A stretch of DNA of 64,000 nt, taken from Casuarius casuarius (lineage: Eukaryota > Chordata > Aves > Casuariiformes > Casuariidae). Position numbers and translations under genes: made by a program. Positions 1-13,237 of the stretch are shown here, in pieces (position 1 is the first letter of the stretch; every line of letters starts with the position of its first letter). The notes beneath the pieces are model-generated. The model was not told where the DNA came from. It made no database searches and saw only the letters and a program-made list of their open reading frames with translations. The DNA is taken from assembly GCA_003342895.1 (NCBI GenBank), contig PTFA01000043.1:720110-784109 (forward strand), written 5' to 3'.

Positions 1-1839
1 CATAACCTTTGCCAGCAAACCACCACCAACACACAGGTAGAGAACAAAAGGCAATCCTTCGTAAGTCCAAAGCCTGCGGCAACTAATTTTATTCTAAAAC
101 CTTATACAAATACGCCAGGCATGAAGATGCTGCCTGTGAATCGCAAACAGGGCTTTGGAAACTCCACTTTCAAAATCGTGATTTTATTAGATGTGTGCAC
201 ATCTCCCTTTTGATTTGCAAGAGCCTTATGAGATGTAAGAGGAGTACACAGACACATTTAATTGCTAATGATATCGTGCTGTGTTTCAAGTTTCCGCGTT
301 AGCGTCTTGAGGCAGAAGAGCATTGCAAGCCTTTCAAAGATTTAAAACCGACTTTTCACGTAAACACGCTACTGTCTGAGTTTCCCTTTCGAGGCTTTCA
401 TCTCGCCTTCACCCTACAGTTCAAAGTAGTAAAACAACAAGATATTTTAATATTAACGTAACTTGTGCTACTGCCTTAAAGCAAGAGGGGCAGCCAAGCA
501 CCACTCGCGCTTCAGTCTCCATCCACAAACGGCAGACGTCTCCGGAGTACAACTCGCCACAATTTTTGGTTATACAAGGAGCCCTTTACAGCACTCTGAC
601 ATCTTAAAAGTGGATGGAAACAGTTGTCTTAACATAACATGCCCCCAAAAAGCTACCAGAAGGCAGCTGAAAGAGCTTCACCGTGGTCATGCCGCTGGGA
701 ATGCGATGGCCAAGCAGCCCCAAGACCCACCACCAACCTGGTGGCAGCCCAGCGCTGCTGGTATCCTCCTTTTCCAGCCCCAAACATTGGGCTGGAGAAA
801 CCCCAGCGCTTCTAACGGAGAGCTGAGAAGCAATTCCAATCCAGCAGGATGTGGTGGCTCAAAATCAAAGTCGGCCGGTGGATTGCTGCACAGAAAACGC
901 AGCGCTTCCAGAAGCATGGTCAACCCCCCGGCCTCCTGTCCTCAAGCTGGTGAGATTAAACACTGACACACGTTTGGATGCACCAATTTTAGCCCAGCAA
1001 TCCACCTGGAAAAGCTCCATTTCAAAAGGCTGAAATTAAAAGCTCAGCCGAATAAATTAACGGTAAATCCACAGGTTTTCAGCTCACCCACTCTATCAAA
1101 CTTACTGCATTTTGCATTTGAATCACATCATAAAATTAATATACCAATCCTGGTGTAGGAAACATGAAATAAAGAAATAAATATGGAAGTCTGCAGGAAC
1201 CACCTGTTGAGGAAAAACAAATAGTTGGCTCACTTGTGTGCGACTTGGTGTTTATTCACCTGGTTTCCTTAGAAGCTAACTTCAGGTGACCATCCTGCCT
1301 GAGCACGTGCGTGCATCCGCCCGTCCCTCCAGCTCCCCAAATCCACATTTGATTGACAAATTAGCGGTCTCAGAGATACTAAATGACTATTGAACCCTGA
1401 AAGTAAGCATGGAGGTAGAGGAGAAGGGCAAATAAAGCGCTTTCACTGTAGGAGATGCTGCGGCGTGAGCTCGTTCCTCACTAGACAGCAGAGAATCCAA
1501 GCAGGCGGTGGAGGTGCACAAAAAGCCGGGCTGCTCCTCATCACCAAAAGGAGAACGGGGCAGAGATAGGAAGCGGCTATTCTTCACTTGCCACGGCTAT
1601 AGCACGTTTACTAAGTAGAAACGTGCCCTTTACCAACTTTATGGCATATCTGTAAATGTTTGCAAAAAAAAGAAAAATAACATACATACATACATAACTC
1701 TCCTAACACACATAACTCATTAACATACATATCTCTCCTACTAAACCCTTTATAACCAGTTACTCCACTAGAAAGCAGATGACATATTTAACCTTCAAGA
1801 CTATCCAGATTTATAATGGAGACATTAAAGTTACTGATA

Positions 1840-2300
1840 TACACTACTCTCATCCAGCCACATAAAAATGTTTCTGCATTTCTTAAAAGATTAAAAAATA
1901 ATCACAGCTGAATAATACATTAATAAGGCTGATCACAAGCAAAATATAGTATGTCAGTTCTCTTGTTGCTAATTTGCAATGGCATTGAAAAGGCAGTAAA
2001 AATTCTAAAACTTGACAGCATATGACCCAATAAAATCTTATTTCCATATTTTGACTAGTCGCTCTGAAAGCTGTTTTTCAAGGTGGTGGCCACACAGAGC
2101 CAGGGTCGCTTTGGTAAGCTTTGCCCATATATAACACCACGTACAGTCTATTACCCATGGTGTACGATCGCATTAACATCTTCACAATTAATAATTAATA
2201 ATACAATTAATTTTCCGATTCTTTTTTTCTTCCAGGAACAGCAAAGCAATTAATGGCATTAATATTTACACCACCAGCACCGGCCATCTGAGTGGGCACC
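1840..2300. promoter_or_regulatory. candidate conserved non-coding element, homeodomain-type AT-rich
   Basis: The block is AT-rich without being simple sequence. A cluster of overlapping ATTAAT/AATTA words lies at about 2185-2215 and further ATTA words around 1900-1960. Such clusters are typical binding sites for homeodomain proteins, and AUTS2 introns are known for developmental enhancers. I made no alignment, so conservation is inferred from texture alone. Confidence 0.3.
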
Positions 2301-3094
2301 CAAAGGTAGGAAGCAAGTGACACCTTTAGAAACGTCATTCCTAGTTCTCCGGAAAAAAAGCACCTGCTGGTATCTCAAAATTTTAACTTACTTGATTAAA
2401 ATCTTACAGAAAGGGGGAGAAGGATTTATCATTGGCCCCATACCAGTTCCATCCAAATTCAGTTTGAAGGGCTATGAAAAAAGAGAGGAGGGAGAGAGAG
2501 CTCCATAGGTTCTCTCTCTCTCTCACTCTTAGATTTTATATTTTCATATAGCAATGTAAATCATGTTTGACATGCAAAGCAAGTAGCACATTCAGTGCTT
2601 AGCTGTCAATAAATATTTACATTTTTTAATTCCAATCCTGCAATCAGACCTGTGCGAAGCTGCTGAACGTTTCCAGAGCCTCCCTGCCTTCGGTGCCCAG
2701 AGCCACACAGCTGCCCCACGCAAGCCACGCCGATAAACCTCACTGCAAGGTCTTCAACAGCTTTGTCCTATTTTGGCCAAATAAAGGAATAAACCTGGAA
2801 CATTTTGGCCCTCTCTGATTCCCCATCAACTGATTCTGCAACTTCCACTTTTATTTGTTTGCTTTTTATTTTGCTTGTGAGGGTGGCAAGAGGCGGCCAG
2901 GGAAGACCAGCAATCATGTGTCTTACCAACACTAGAATCCGCTCCTTGCAACGTTCCTGAGATGCCACAGAAAAGCAAAAACATCGTCTTTGCAAAGGAA
3001 GGAAAAAAAAAAAAGCGCCATTTAAAATTCAAGTCTGTTCCCCTCAAAAAAGACAGTATGTGTAATTATATATTACGCTCGGCTGCTAGGTACG

Positions 3095-3265
3095 TGCGTG
3101 CAGGCCCACAGGGCAGGGCGCAAGAGCAGCCGCGCATTTTGCCCGCTCGGTCCGCAGAGGGAGCTGCAGCCTCAGCGTGCGGCTGCCTGCGAGCATCCCC
3201 GGCCGCCCGCGAGCATCCCCAGCCGCCGCGTGGCCCGCCGCACATCCCCGCCTGCCCAAACGCTC
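3095..3265. promoter_or_regulatory. GC/CpG-dense islet with a short tandem duplication
   Basis: This run of about 170 bp is rich in G, C and CpG, unlike the AT-rich flanks. It contains two adjacent copies of a 20-bp unit starting GCGAGCATCCCC (3189-3208 and 3209-3228, differing at two positions). It is too short for a classical CpG island. It could be an orphan CpG islet or a GC-rich minisatellite. No exon is recognisable in it. Confidence 0.4.
3189..3228. repeat. 20-bp tandem duplication, two copies
   Basis: GCGAGCATCCCCGGCCGCCC is followed directly by GCGAGCATCCCCAGCCGCCG. The copies differ at two positions. It sits inside the CpG-dense islet described separately. Confidence 0.85.
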
Positions 3266-6200
3266 ATGCCCGCCCTAAAATACCCGCTGAAATATATTGA
3301 ATTTGCTCCGAGTTCACTGGAAGCATAAATAAAGACAGTCATGCTTAATATGTTAGTATTGAAGAGAGAGCAGCAAGCGGGAAGGTGGAGCACGCTGCAA
3401 GCAAAGCCTTCCTACGGAAGGGCTATCGACATCACTCCTGCACGAGGTCCAGCCCGGACAGGAGCACCACTGCCCTCAGTCCCTACGTATGGTGTAAATG
3501 GAGAAAACAGGTGTTTGGTGGAAGGAAAGAATAGAAAAAAGGTGCCCTCTCCCACCCCCAAGCACTTAATGCGGCAGCTGAAAGGCGGAGGTCATAAAGG
3601 TGTGTTTGGATTGAAAGAAACAGGGCCCGAAGGTCCCTTTGGTTCAACCTCACCATCTCTCCGATATTTTCTTTTTAAATCATAGATTGCAAATCAATTC
3701 ACACCAGCGAGGTCAGATCTCTGACACACAAAGATTAATCAACGACAAGCAAAACTGCAGAAAGCTGGGCAAAACCCATATTCCCGGATCTTCAGGGAAG
3801 CCCACCTCAGGCGCACAGGTTGCTCTATTGAGGAGGTTTCTGGGTGGCCAAGGGCACTCACGTTTGCTCTCAGGACCTCAGAGGAGCATTTCTATTGCCT
3901 CACAAACTGGCTCGACTACAAAAGTTATTTTAGAGCAATGATTTCTTCAGCTCTCTGAAAGGTTTAGGAAGATTTTGGGGGTGAGGGAGGGTCAGTGGTT
4001 GTTTGCTCACGTACGATTGAGTTTTGAGAGAAAACCAAAAAATCCAGCTCTACCACAGGGCAAGTTATCTATGCGGCTCTTTCTGGCTACCCATCAATTC
4101 CAATGAAGAATGACTGAAATTCATCATACTCAGAAAATTAATGTCAAACAAGCCAACTGCCCCAACGCAGTTACTACTGGAAAGGTGTCTTCCTCCCCGC
4201 TCCGAAAGTCCACCAAAGCCCTGGGAAAACACTTTCATTAGCATGAGTGAGCTTCCTATTGACATGAAAGAGCAAGCAATGATTTCCATACATTACAAAG
4301 TCTTATTTTTTAAAAAAAGTCTTCCAATTATATATAAAAAGGCTCTGGATAAAAACACCACCGACTGTTGTTTATCTCCTTCCAGCCCTAACCCATCCCA
4401 GTTAGCACAGAGCTTTAAGCAGGAAATTAAAAAGGAGGAAAACAAGAGTCCTTAAAACACAATGTTCTAAGTATTGAAGTAATTAAAAGAGATTCAAAAC
4501 CATCATGAAAAATCTGAATTCTGGAGTTTGCTGGATGGACAGAAATGTCAATAATCAGAACGTGGCCAACTCCCCCTCCTCTACATGTATACAACTCCAC
4601 TCGCTGCCAGCAAAATCTTCTTGAATACTCTAAAAGCACTGTATTTTCTTAAAAGGTCTCCTTGGACGCAAGGATGACAACAACAGAAGGCTTTCTTCCG
4701 TCTGTCTGTCAGTCGGCTGTATTCACTCCAGGTCAAGGGTGAGAGGAAGGACAGAGAAAATTGCTTTTCCTCTCCCATCCAACTCGAGCACTTTGAAACA
4801 TATTCAAAATAGCTTTTAATTACAGCCTGTATGGTGGTATTACCAAATACATTACGATGGCAAGAGCAAGCCTTCAAGAGGTTATCACACTCCTGTGCTC
4901 ATTGCACAACTACACAATAACTCAATGTGCAAAATCCTCCACTGGCGTAAAACACCCTGAAGCCGGCAGAGCCGGGTTTCACCTTTGCCAGCTCAGTCTC
5001 TGGATCAAACACTGATTAAAATTGCACGTTCTTCTGCAGCGCTCCCCCGTGCCGCGCTTCGGGGCGCTCCAGCCGCTGCACACCCGCGATTTGCACAGCC
5101 AGGATTTTCGGGAGAGCTGTGAGAAAGCCCGTGCATCTCCATTTGTCCCCGTTTCATGAGAACCTTTCCTTAGTTTCATTGTGCTTGGCTCTGAGTCACA
5201 AGTTTTATCTTGCATTTCGCACTTAAGGAACCCAGCCAGGCCTGCCAAGCACTGCGAGGGTTTCTGTCAAAACTTGGACAAGCTGAAAAGTTTTACATTC
5301 TTCTAACCATAAACCTTAAAGCAACTCAGACTTTTATTTTACTCTCAGCTCAAGTCTGGGAGGGTTTCATGACATCCAGCCAATCTGGCTGGAGTTTTCT
5401 GCTGGAGGTTTCATTATGAAACTCTAAATCCAAAACAGTGTAATTAATACTTTTATTAATAGCATCTGCAGTAAAAGATTACAGGGCTTGGGAGCATGGC
5501 TCCAAGTGCAATTTGCTGCCCGGTGGACTACATGCCTTCCAAGCAGGAGAAACTGGTTCCTAACAGTGAAGTCAAAGACTCTGTACAAAGACAGAGACCC
5601 AAATGGCAGAGATCACTCCCCAGGCTGGTTTCATGGTTGCTGAGCAGAAGTGACCTGTTCCACATGACACAGGACAGGTTTGGGGTGAAACCACGGAATA
5701 GTCTGGGTTGCCAGGGGTCATCTCATCCAAATGCTGCCCAAAGCAAAGCTAGCTTTGGTCCAGCTAGGTCAGGTTGCTCACAGGTTTGACAGACTCCAAG
5801 GATGCAGATCCCACAGCCTCTGGGCAGCTGGGCTCTACCTCTGTGGCAGATCTGGGAGAGAAGGTACATGTCCCTGTTCTCACCAGTTTCACACTCGTGT
5901 TCCTCACAACTTGTGTTGGCACTGTAACGCCACCCTGACAGGCACCACTTGCAGTGACCCAAAATGCCACTGCCTGCCGATTCTGGAGGCTAAGCTTGGA
6001 AACAGTTGTGGTATCCATCTCCCACTGTCTATGCAAAGACATTTTCCAGTGTCTCAAAACCCAATGAGCCAGTGCTTTAGCGTTTGAAGATTAAATACAA
6101 GCATGTATAAGCAGTGCCACCTTCCAGGACCAGGAACACAGAAAGCTCAACAAAACTTTAGAAACATGGATCAAACAGTGCTTTGCCCATGGGGGTAAGA

Positions 6201-7180
6201 GGTGGCAACACATTCAGTTGGATTACTAATGCGAGGAACTGTTACGCGTGCTTGCTATGAAGCTCAAATGTTTTTATTAACATAAATGAGCAGAAGTTAG
6301 GTTAATAATCTGAACACACTGACAGATGTTCCACTCAACAAACACTTGGCACTGCCGCAGCCGGAACAAGAAAAGAAGAAATGCCATCCTGGAAGAGCTC
6401 GCAGAGCAGCGTAACCCGAAGCAACAGAGCTCTTGGACCAGGTTACAAAGCTATGGACGCAGAAAAACCAGGCTCTCTCCAAGTGCAAACCTGAAACGGG
6501 CCACAATACAATTTAGCATAGTCTTTAGGCTTGAAAATTTTGCAGTACATTGTAGAAAAAGATATTGTACCTTTCAGTTTTAAACACAGACCACAAAAGC
6601 CGGGGTGAGCGAGTCTTATAGCTATGAGGGAAGGAAAGAGGACCTCCATTTCTTTACATCATTAGAAATGTGAATTAAAGACATCTCTTATTTTTTTCTT
6701 GCTGAATCCAACTTCTCTTCGAGTTCAAGTTTTGAATGCACAGGTGAAGTCTTACTCCACTTAAAATGTCACTATTCCATAAAGACGCAGGGTTGGTACA
6801 ACCGATAAATTTGGGAGGAAGTAGGACAAAGATGTTCTGGCCTTCAGCAAAAACCTGTTAAAGTCTCATACAACTGTTAACAGAGAAAGCTCGTATGACA
6901 GGGAACACTGCCAGCGAAGAAGTTTCGACACGAGCACGTAACTGGGTACAGCTGGGCTGCCTGATCTGGGTAGTGCCGATTTTCTTATTAAACTCTTTCT
7001 GCAGAGTCCTAGGCGAGCTTCAGGCACCTACGTTGGAAACCTTCCAAGGAACACATTGGTGCGGGTTTCTTGTCCGGGCTATTCACAACTTTAACGGAAA
7101 CAATATGATTGAGAGCTTGTAAATGAGCTACAATTTGTCTAAGAGGATCTAAATATCAGAATAATGTAAGTGAAGATTTG

Positions 7181-7202
7181 CCCCCCCCCTTTTTTTTTTT
7201 TT
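7181..7202. repeat. C9T13 homopolymer junction
   Basis: Nine C residues are followed directly by thirteen T residues. On the transcribed strand this reads A13G9. Confidence 0.9.
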
Positions 7203-7260
7203 GAGAGAGAGCATGAGAGAGACTGCATTTGCAGCACTGTTACTCCAAGTACTCACATAC

Positions 7261-7281
7261 TTCTTTCTTTCTTTCTTTCTT
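7261..7281. repeat. (TTCT)n microsatellite
   Basis: Five tandem TTCT units are seen directly. Confidence 0.9.
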
Positions 7282-10200
7282 GTTTTAGAGGCGGCAGACC
7301 TATACATGCTGAAAATTTAAAAATCAATTGTATATGAACATGAACTGCATGGTTTGTCTGGTTGATGTCTCAGGTGTCTCAGCACCCGTCTGCCTACAAA
7401 TGAGCAGCAGCTCCAGGGCAGCCCGTGGACCTGACTCCCCCCTGCCCAGTGGTGTAAAAATCAGCAAGCGAGAGACAGATTTTGACTCAATGCCAGTAAG
7501 CACAGAGGCAATGTACACCCTAAATCCCTCTGTTTTTTACAGATCCCAAACTGCATAAAGTCACTTTGCAAGTAAAAAATCCCTCAGTGGGGAGGGGGCA
7601 AGAAGAGTGAAGGATGCAGAGCAACAGCGAAACCAAGTGCAGGATGTCTTTGGACTTGAAACCAGTGCGTGTCAACAGCATCATTTTACAAGTTAAATAT
7701 TTTTCTTCAAGTGCTAATCCAATCTAAACAAGGGGTTGAGTCTAAATTAAACAAACTCCACTTTTATTGGTATTAACTAAAATATGTAACGCTAATTTCG
7801 ACAGGCGCGCACTAACAGCAGCAGCTCCGTCAGCTGCTCTGCTCTCCAAGGCAAAGAAGGAAAGGTAGTAGCTTAAATGAAACAAAGTTTTTCCGAGGAA
7901 AAAAAAATCCACGGCAAGGCTTATTTAAAGAAAAAAAAAAACACTTTCCTACACTTCAATGCTTTTAAAGAGCCTTAGAAAAAAACAAAAAACTTTCATT
8001 GCATCTCCACTTCTGATTCAATTTGCTGTCAAAGGTCATGAGCTAAAATATACAGTTTACGCTAAAAGCAGGAAGCAGGGCAAGTAATTGAATAACATCA
8101 GGAAATGGAAGAATACTGCCATTTTCCTAATGGATATAGTACAAGGTTTACTCTCTCCAAATTGAATTCGAGGAGCTACTGTAGTAAGGGGTTTATTTTT
8201 CTGCAGCTCGAATTTTAGCCTGCAAGGTTTAAAGAAAAATCCTCTTGCAATCAAAAAGGACAAAATACCGCCGCAGCTTTATTTTCCACCACAAAGATGA
8301 TCATTTCACAGGGAAAGAGAAAACCCCCAGCAACGGCGTCTTGAACAGAACCGGCATGGCAGGCTGGCTGTTTAATATACATGGGCTGGAAATAATTCCA
8401 CGAAATCAGATCTCTGAATTATTCATGAAAAACAGATTCTCATGATTTAAATTAGAGAGATTTAAGATTACAAACCTTGGCTCGCTATCGAGAGGTATGG
8501 TGTCTCTCTCCCCAACGAGATGCTACAGGCTTACGTTGCTCTGCTCCAGAAAATGCTTTATGATGGTTCCAAAATGCAAGATGCCGTTGCATGTAGTGCT
8601 CCTGGAAACCACACACCCACCGGTACCTACTGCAGACCAATAATACTATACCAGTAATAACGACACCAGAGCGTATCATTATTATAAAGAAGAAAGTTTG
8701 AGGGGGCCGTTTCCAGTATTTATTGCGTACTAAAGTACAAGTTCATTTAAAACATTGCAAGCATGAGCCTTAATGCTGAAAATACCTTTTCACTGCTGAA
8801 TACACTGCAATTTTTATAGGAAACATCAGACCACAATTTTTGCTTCAGATCTTTCAAAAATGTTTTGCAATTATTTACCTTCCAGCCTCCCCTCTGTATA
8901 TCCTTACTAATTTATACACCTAGTATTACTAAGTCAGGTGAAGTTACACCAAGGTTTTACATCACTTCCTCGTGGTTACGCTGCTGTCATTCCAAACAGC
9001 CCTAGTTCTTCAACTAAATTCCAGGCTCGGTTGCAACGGCCACGGTGCTTGGTACGAGAAACTATTAATATTCATACATTGCACAGGTACACAACCTTTC
9101 ATCTGAAGATCTCCAAACACTGCACAAATCCTCTGATTACGCCTTGTCCCTTGATTAGGAATTGGGAGACAAGGTCTTTCTGATTAAGCGTGATTTACAT
9201 AGATGACAAACAGGGGAACGAGGTTTGGTGGCTTGCCAGCGACCACCAGGCAGAGGGGCTGTCCCCGTCCTCGACTCTCATACTCTCCTTCAGGGGTTTT
9301 ATGTCTCAAAGTTGACTGATTGATTTGGGTTACATTCAGAGACAGCGGTTTTCCAATCATAAGAGATTTTTTTTGAGGGTTTGGGGGTTTTTGTGGGGGG
9401 TGAAAGCCCAAACTCAGCTGAAGCTCAACTCAGCTAAAACATTAATGCACCAAAACTTAAACTGAGTGGAGTAAGTACAGCTCAGCCTAGGTCAAAGCCC
9501 AGACCAGAACAAATGCAACATCTGCGATAACCTGAGATCCAAAGCTTATAGGAACAGCTTTTGCGGCATAAACCGAAATCCTTGTTCCTCGAATCTTTTA
9601 CTCTGGAGCAAGGGGTATTGAAACTCAGTCCTTTTTGTAATTATGAGGTTCAGCCTTCAACACATAGTTCGCATCTATCATCAAGAGAAGTGAACATAAC
9701 TAATATCAAACCTTGCAAATCAGAGCCAGCATCCCACCCAAATACATGCTTTATTTACCAACAGAACACTAACCCATCACTATCTTGCCATTTCCTTCAA
9801 AACTGAAGTGCAGAACACTTGCCTGTATATTTATTTATTTTCTTAAACACCCGAGCTATTCTCCCTCACCTAGCAAGCCCTATTGAACAAGTTCTATAAT
9901 TAACATCAAAGCAATTTGAAAGCTGCTTGACTTGCTAAAAGCCGGTAAACAAGCAGGAAGCAATAAGGTGCTTTACAAGAGAAGAACATGTGTTAGGGGC
10001 AGGGGAGGCCATAAAACTTTGAACAGATTGATTAGTAATTTTAACAGAATTCCCAGTTTTATTAACCCTCTGCCTGCTTTTGCCTCTGGATCTTCATTTA
10101 CGAGAGCAGGAGACTTTTTATTCTGCTATATCAGAGTAAAAACCACTCCAAAATGATGAGCCTATTTGGCAAAAATGAATGAGTAGCACGGGTAATTTCC

Positions 10201-10469
10201 CTTCACCATGTGTTTGATGCTTCATATGGCTACCAAAAAATCCACCTAGCTCTATGATTAAAATATTTTGATTTACAATATTTACACAAAGTCAACCCAA
10301 ATTCTCTGAAAGAAAAAGTATTAAATACCTTTTTTTTTTTTTTTCTCCTCAGTTGAGCACCTGCTCTCAGCTTTAGTAGTAACGCCACTAATTGGGAAGG
10401 CGAACAGGAACACGGGGCATGAGAATGTCGAGGGCTCTGCTGTCAGAGGCACCAGTGGCATACAGCTTT

Positions 10470-10560
10470 CATATATATATATGTATATTATTTATATATA
10501 TATATANACACACACACACACGTGCATATACACACACATATACACACACCTATGTATATG
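10470..10560. repeat. compound (TA)n/(CA)n microsatellite with one ambiguous base
   Basis: TA repeats give way to CA repeats (ACACACACAC around 10508-10520), followed by degenerate CACATA and TATGTA units. Position 10507 is N at the TA/CA junction, which suggests a length or base ambiguity in the assembly. ORFs that cross it are simple-sequence artefacts. Confidence 0.92.
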
Positions 10561-11298
10561 TATAAAAGAGTCCTATTCACCTGCCTGCAAACCAGTGATT
10601 TTCCTGCTTCCTTCTCCTGCAACTCCCTGCGGGATCGCACTAGCCTTAGGGCTGAAGCTTCATTTCCTGCCAACATTTATTTCATGCCAGTTTACGCCTC
10701 TGTCATCTTTTGCCAACTTTTTGCTTTACCTGTAAAACAATCTTATGCCTTGCTGATGTTTACAGCCGTGACACAGAGAGGCAATCGCGTTACTGCTCAG
10801 TCTTCATTTAGATGCACTGAAAAGATCAAAATCTTCTAGTTTCTTCCATACTAGGAGGAACTCTGATTAAACTAGGCTAGCAATTCTTTAAATGGAGAAA
10901 GTATAAAATCTTATTTCCTTGAAAACAGGGAACTAGAACTGCTCACAGGAATGAGCAGTGTAAGAAAACCGTTGTATTCAGGAAAGCAGGTATGGTTAAA
11001 AACGTGCTTCTAAGCTTTCCTGAACAGGGCGGACTTCAGTCTATGCTTAGCTACTTGGAAGAAAGTCGGTTCAAGTTTGCGGTGACACATTTGTATAATC
11101 TTTGCACAATGGCTGATCCAAAATTATAATCCTGACTCAGACCAGGCACTGACATACACTTAAGAATGCAAAATTAAAGCCTGCAGAAGTAGGTATTTTG
11201 TCACAGCCTGTACAATTCTGTTAACCTTAGGCGTATACTGCCAACAACACTAACTAGCAAAATTGCAGCAACCTGTGCAGCTGATCTGCTATTAAAAT

Positions 11299-11308
11299 CT
11301 TTTTTTTT

Positions 11309-11374
<66 letters not shown>
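11299..11374. repeat. long poly-T tract (64 T after a single C)
   Basis: T residues run from 11299 to 11309, then C at 11310, then T without interruption from 11311 to 11374, where the sequence breaks into N. In the AUTS2 transcript this reads as poly-A. The true length is unknown because of the adjoining gap. Confidence 0.9.
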
Positions 11375-11394
11375 NNNNNNNNNNNNNNNNNNNN
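11375..11394. other. assembly gap (20 N)
   Basis: Twenty N residues directly abut the poly-T tract, so the gap is probably caused by sequencing failure in the homopolymer. Its real size is unknown. Confidence 0.97.
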
Positions 11395-12649
11395 CCTTAC
11401 AGGTAGCTCTTCCATTCTCACTCACCGTAACCCCACTGTATTTTAATACTGAGCAGATAAAATTGTTCCATGGAAAGGTCAGGACAAAATGACAAGTTTG
11501 TCTGTTTTACTAGCGTATATCGTTACGTAGTAATGTGTTCTTTAACACATAGCGGAACCGATTCAAAATATCCCTTTGAATTATTAAAAAGTGCAATGAG
11601 TTCAGTATAAAAATTAAAGCTACGTCACATTTTTGCTAGCAACTGAAGCAGAAATGAAGCTTTCCCAGTGACTGTTGTCTATTCACCATGAAAAAGGGAT
11701 AAAGGCACTTTAAAAGTTTAAGTTCCATTTCAGTAGGTTCTGGCACAAAGAAAAATAAAAACGTCTCGTAATTTTATCAAAAGGGAGAATTCAGATTTGT
11801 GAAAGCACACGGAATGGAGAATCATCTCCTCCAGAATGGCGGAAAGGCCACCAATAGGTTTTCTGAGCTTTAGGATCACACACACAAGTCGTTTTTGCCA
11901 AAATGAAGTAAAACGCCACAAGCTTAGAGACGCCCCGCTGATCACCCGCCGCGGCCCAGGCAGAGGCCCGGGGCTGCCCAGAGCTGCCCGTCCCGCGGCC
12001 ACCACCACCTTCCACTGGTGCTTCCCTTCACTGGCCACTTCTAGCAAATCTCAGCCCCAAAGCAGCTCCCCACACCTACGGAAATTACAGCATCCTGCTT
12101 CTTCAGAGTAGCTGTAACAAGTCTACAAAAGTCTACAAAAGCAGGAGTATTGCCTTTAGTTTACAAGAAGATAGGAAAATATCCTACTGCTTTAATTGAA
12201 GGAATAACCCTTCCCCCCCCCCCCCGTTGTCCTCTCCTTGACAGGCCAAGCTGCAGAGCCTCTCACACCCACTGGTACAGGACCAGTTCCTCCAAGCCTT
12301 GCTGACTGATGCATAAAAACATCACCACATGTTTCTTAAACATATGGCCTAGGTCTCTCCATGTCAATCAGTGGAGTTATAGTTCTCAGGAGCCGGACCA
12401 GAGGTTACAAAAGCCTACCTAACCTAAGCATCTTCACCACCTCAGTGGTGAGACCTGCACACAGTGGTTTGATCCGTGTGCTATTCAGGCTCTTCTCCTC
12501 CTCATTCCCAACCAAAGTCCCTGGAAAAATGGAATAACTAAGAATGTAACACGTTCATAATCCCATAAATGTTTGTATGTCTTAGTTTATATCTGCCCAC
12601 TCATCCCCCAACGAGCAATTTCAGCTCTCTGGCCTTGCTGCCACCACCA

Positions 12650-13060
12650 ACTAATGTACCTTCAACAGTTGAAATTTCTCATAATTAATTTGAGGATGAC
12701 CTGCTGTGTCTCCAGTTAATATATGACCAAATCTGCAGGCCAGAAGTCCTGACTTGGATTTAAGCTATTTATTAATATCATAGAAAATATATTCTTTTTA
12801 AATGCAGGAATTTTTAATTCTGTGGGATCGCTTGATTATTTTGTCTAAATATCAGATTCAACAATCACTTAAACTAGAGCCTAATTTATCTCCAAGTAGC
12901 CACAGTCAAAATTAATCTTTTGCTGGCTTCCTTATTGGTAACATGCATAGGAACTTTTAAGACAGCAATTGATTGCATCACGCATTTAAAATATGGTTCA
13001 TTTCCCAATACAGTACATTTAAAAATCATTTAAGTTTTCAATTAAAGTAGGGTGCCAACA
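12650..13060. promoter_or_regulatory. candidate conserved non-coding element in intron 2
   Basis: About 400 bp of AT-rich, non-repetitive sequence with TAATTA at 12682-12687, many ATTA/TTAAT words and an ACATGCATA word near 12941. The texture is long, complex, CpG-poor and dense in homeodomain-type words. Deeply conserved developmental enhancers look like this. Conservation itself is inferred and untested. Confidence 0.4.
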
Positions 13061-13189
13061 TGAAAAGAAAAAAAGATAATCCTGGGAGACAATAACTGTT
13101 CCATGCACAATTTATTTTTTTTTTTGGCTATTATTCTCAAGATAGCTATTTGATTAACATAATTAGGTTAATCTAAAAGCCGCCATTTC

Positions 13190-13192
<3 letters not shown>

Positions 13193-13230
<38 letters not shown>
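13193..13230. repeat. poly-T tract, 38 T
   Basis: Thirty-eight uninterrupted T residues are seen directly. On the transcribed strand they read as poly-A. No target-site duplication or retrocopy body is obvious beside it. Confidence 0.95.

Positions 13231-13237
<7 letters not shown>

Larger units (their letters stand above)
2300..10200. other. intronic stretch with no gene recognised
   Basis: I see AT-moderate intronic DNA with only small simple repeats: TC-rich near 2510-2525, C9T13 at 7181-7202 and (TTCT)n at 7261-7281. A small CpG cluster lies near 5035-5095. Short ORFs on both strands show no domain, no codon-use signal and no splice context that I could defend. Some AT-rich subsegments, for example 8390-8470 and 8700-8930, could be conserved elements but lack a distinctive motif cluster. 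Confidence 0.5.
10561..12640. other. intronic stretch with a poly-T tract and gap, otherwise unassigned
   Basis: Apart from the poly-T/N region listed separately, I see unremarkable intronic sequence here. A 10-bp unit GTCTACAAAA is duplicated at 12121-12140, and a run of C residues lies near 12211-12225. The GC-richer patch near 11935-12010 has no exon signal. Confidence 0.45.

Noticed and set aside
463..966. Open frame of 167 codons at the left edge
   Set aside because: Plus strand, antisense to AUTS2, starts in AT-rich sequence, has no domain, and overlaps open frames on both strands.
3620..3700. CR1-like words GGTCCCTTTGGTTCAACC and AATCATAGATTG
   Set aside because: Individually suggestive of a CR1 tail, but order and spacing do not fit and no terminal octamer repeat is present.
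10481..10735. Threonine/histidine and tyrosine/isoleucine-rich open frames
   Set aside because: Translation of the compound TA/CA microsatellite.
11201..11425. Poly-lysine open frame
   Set aside because: Translation of a poly-T tract and an N gap.
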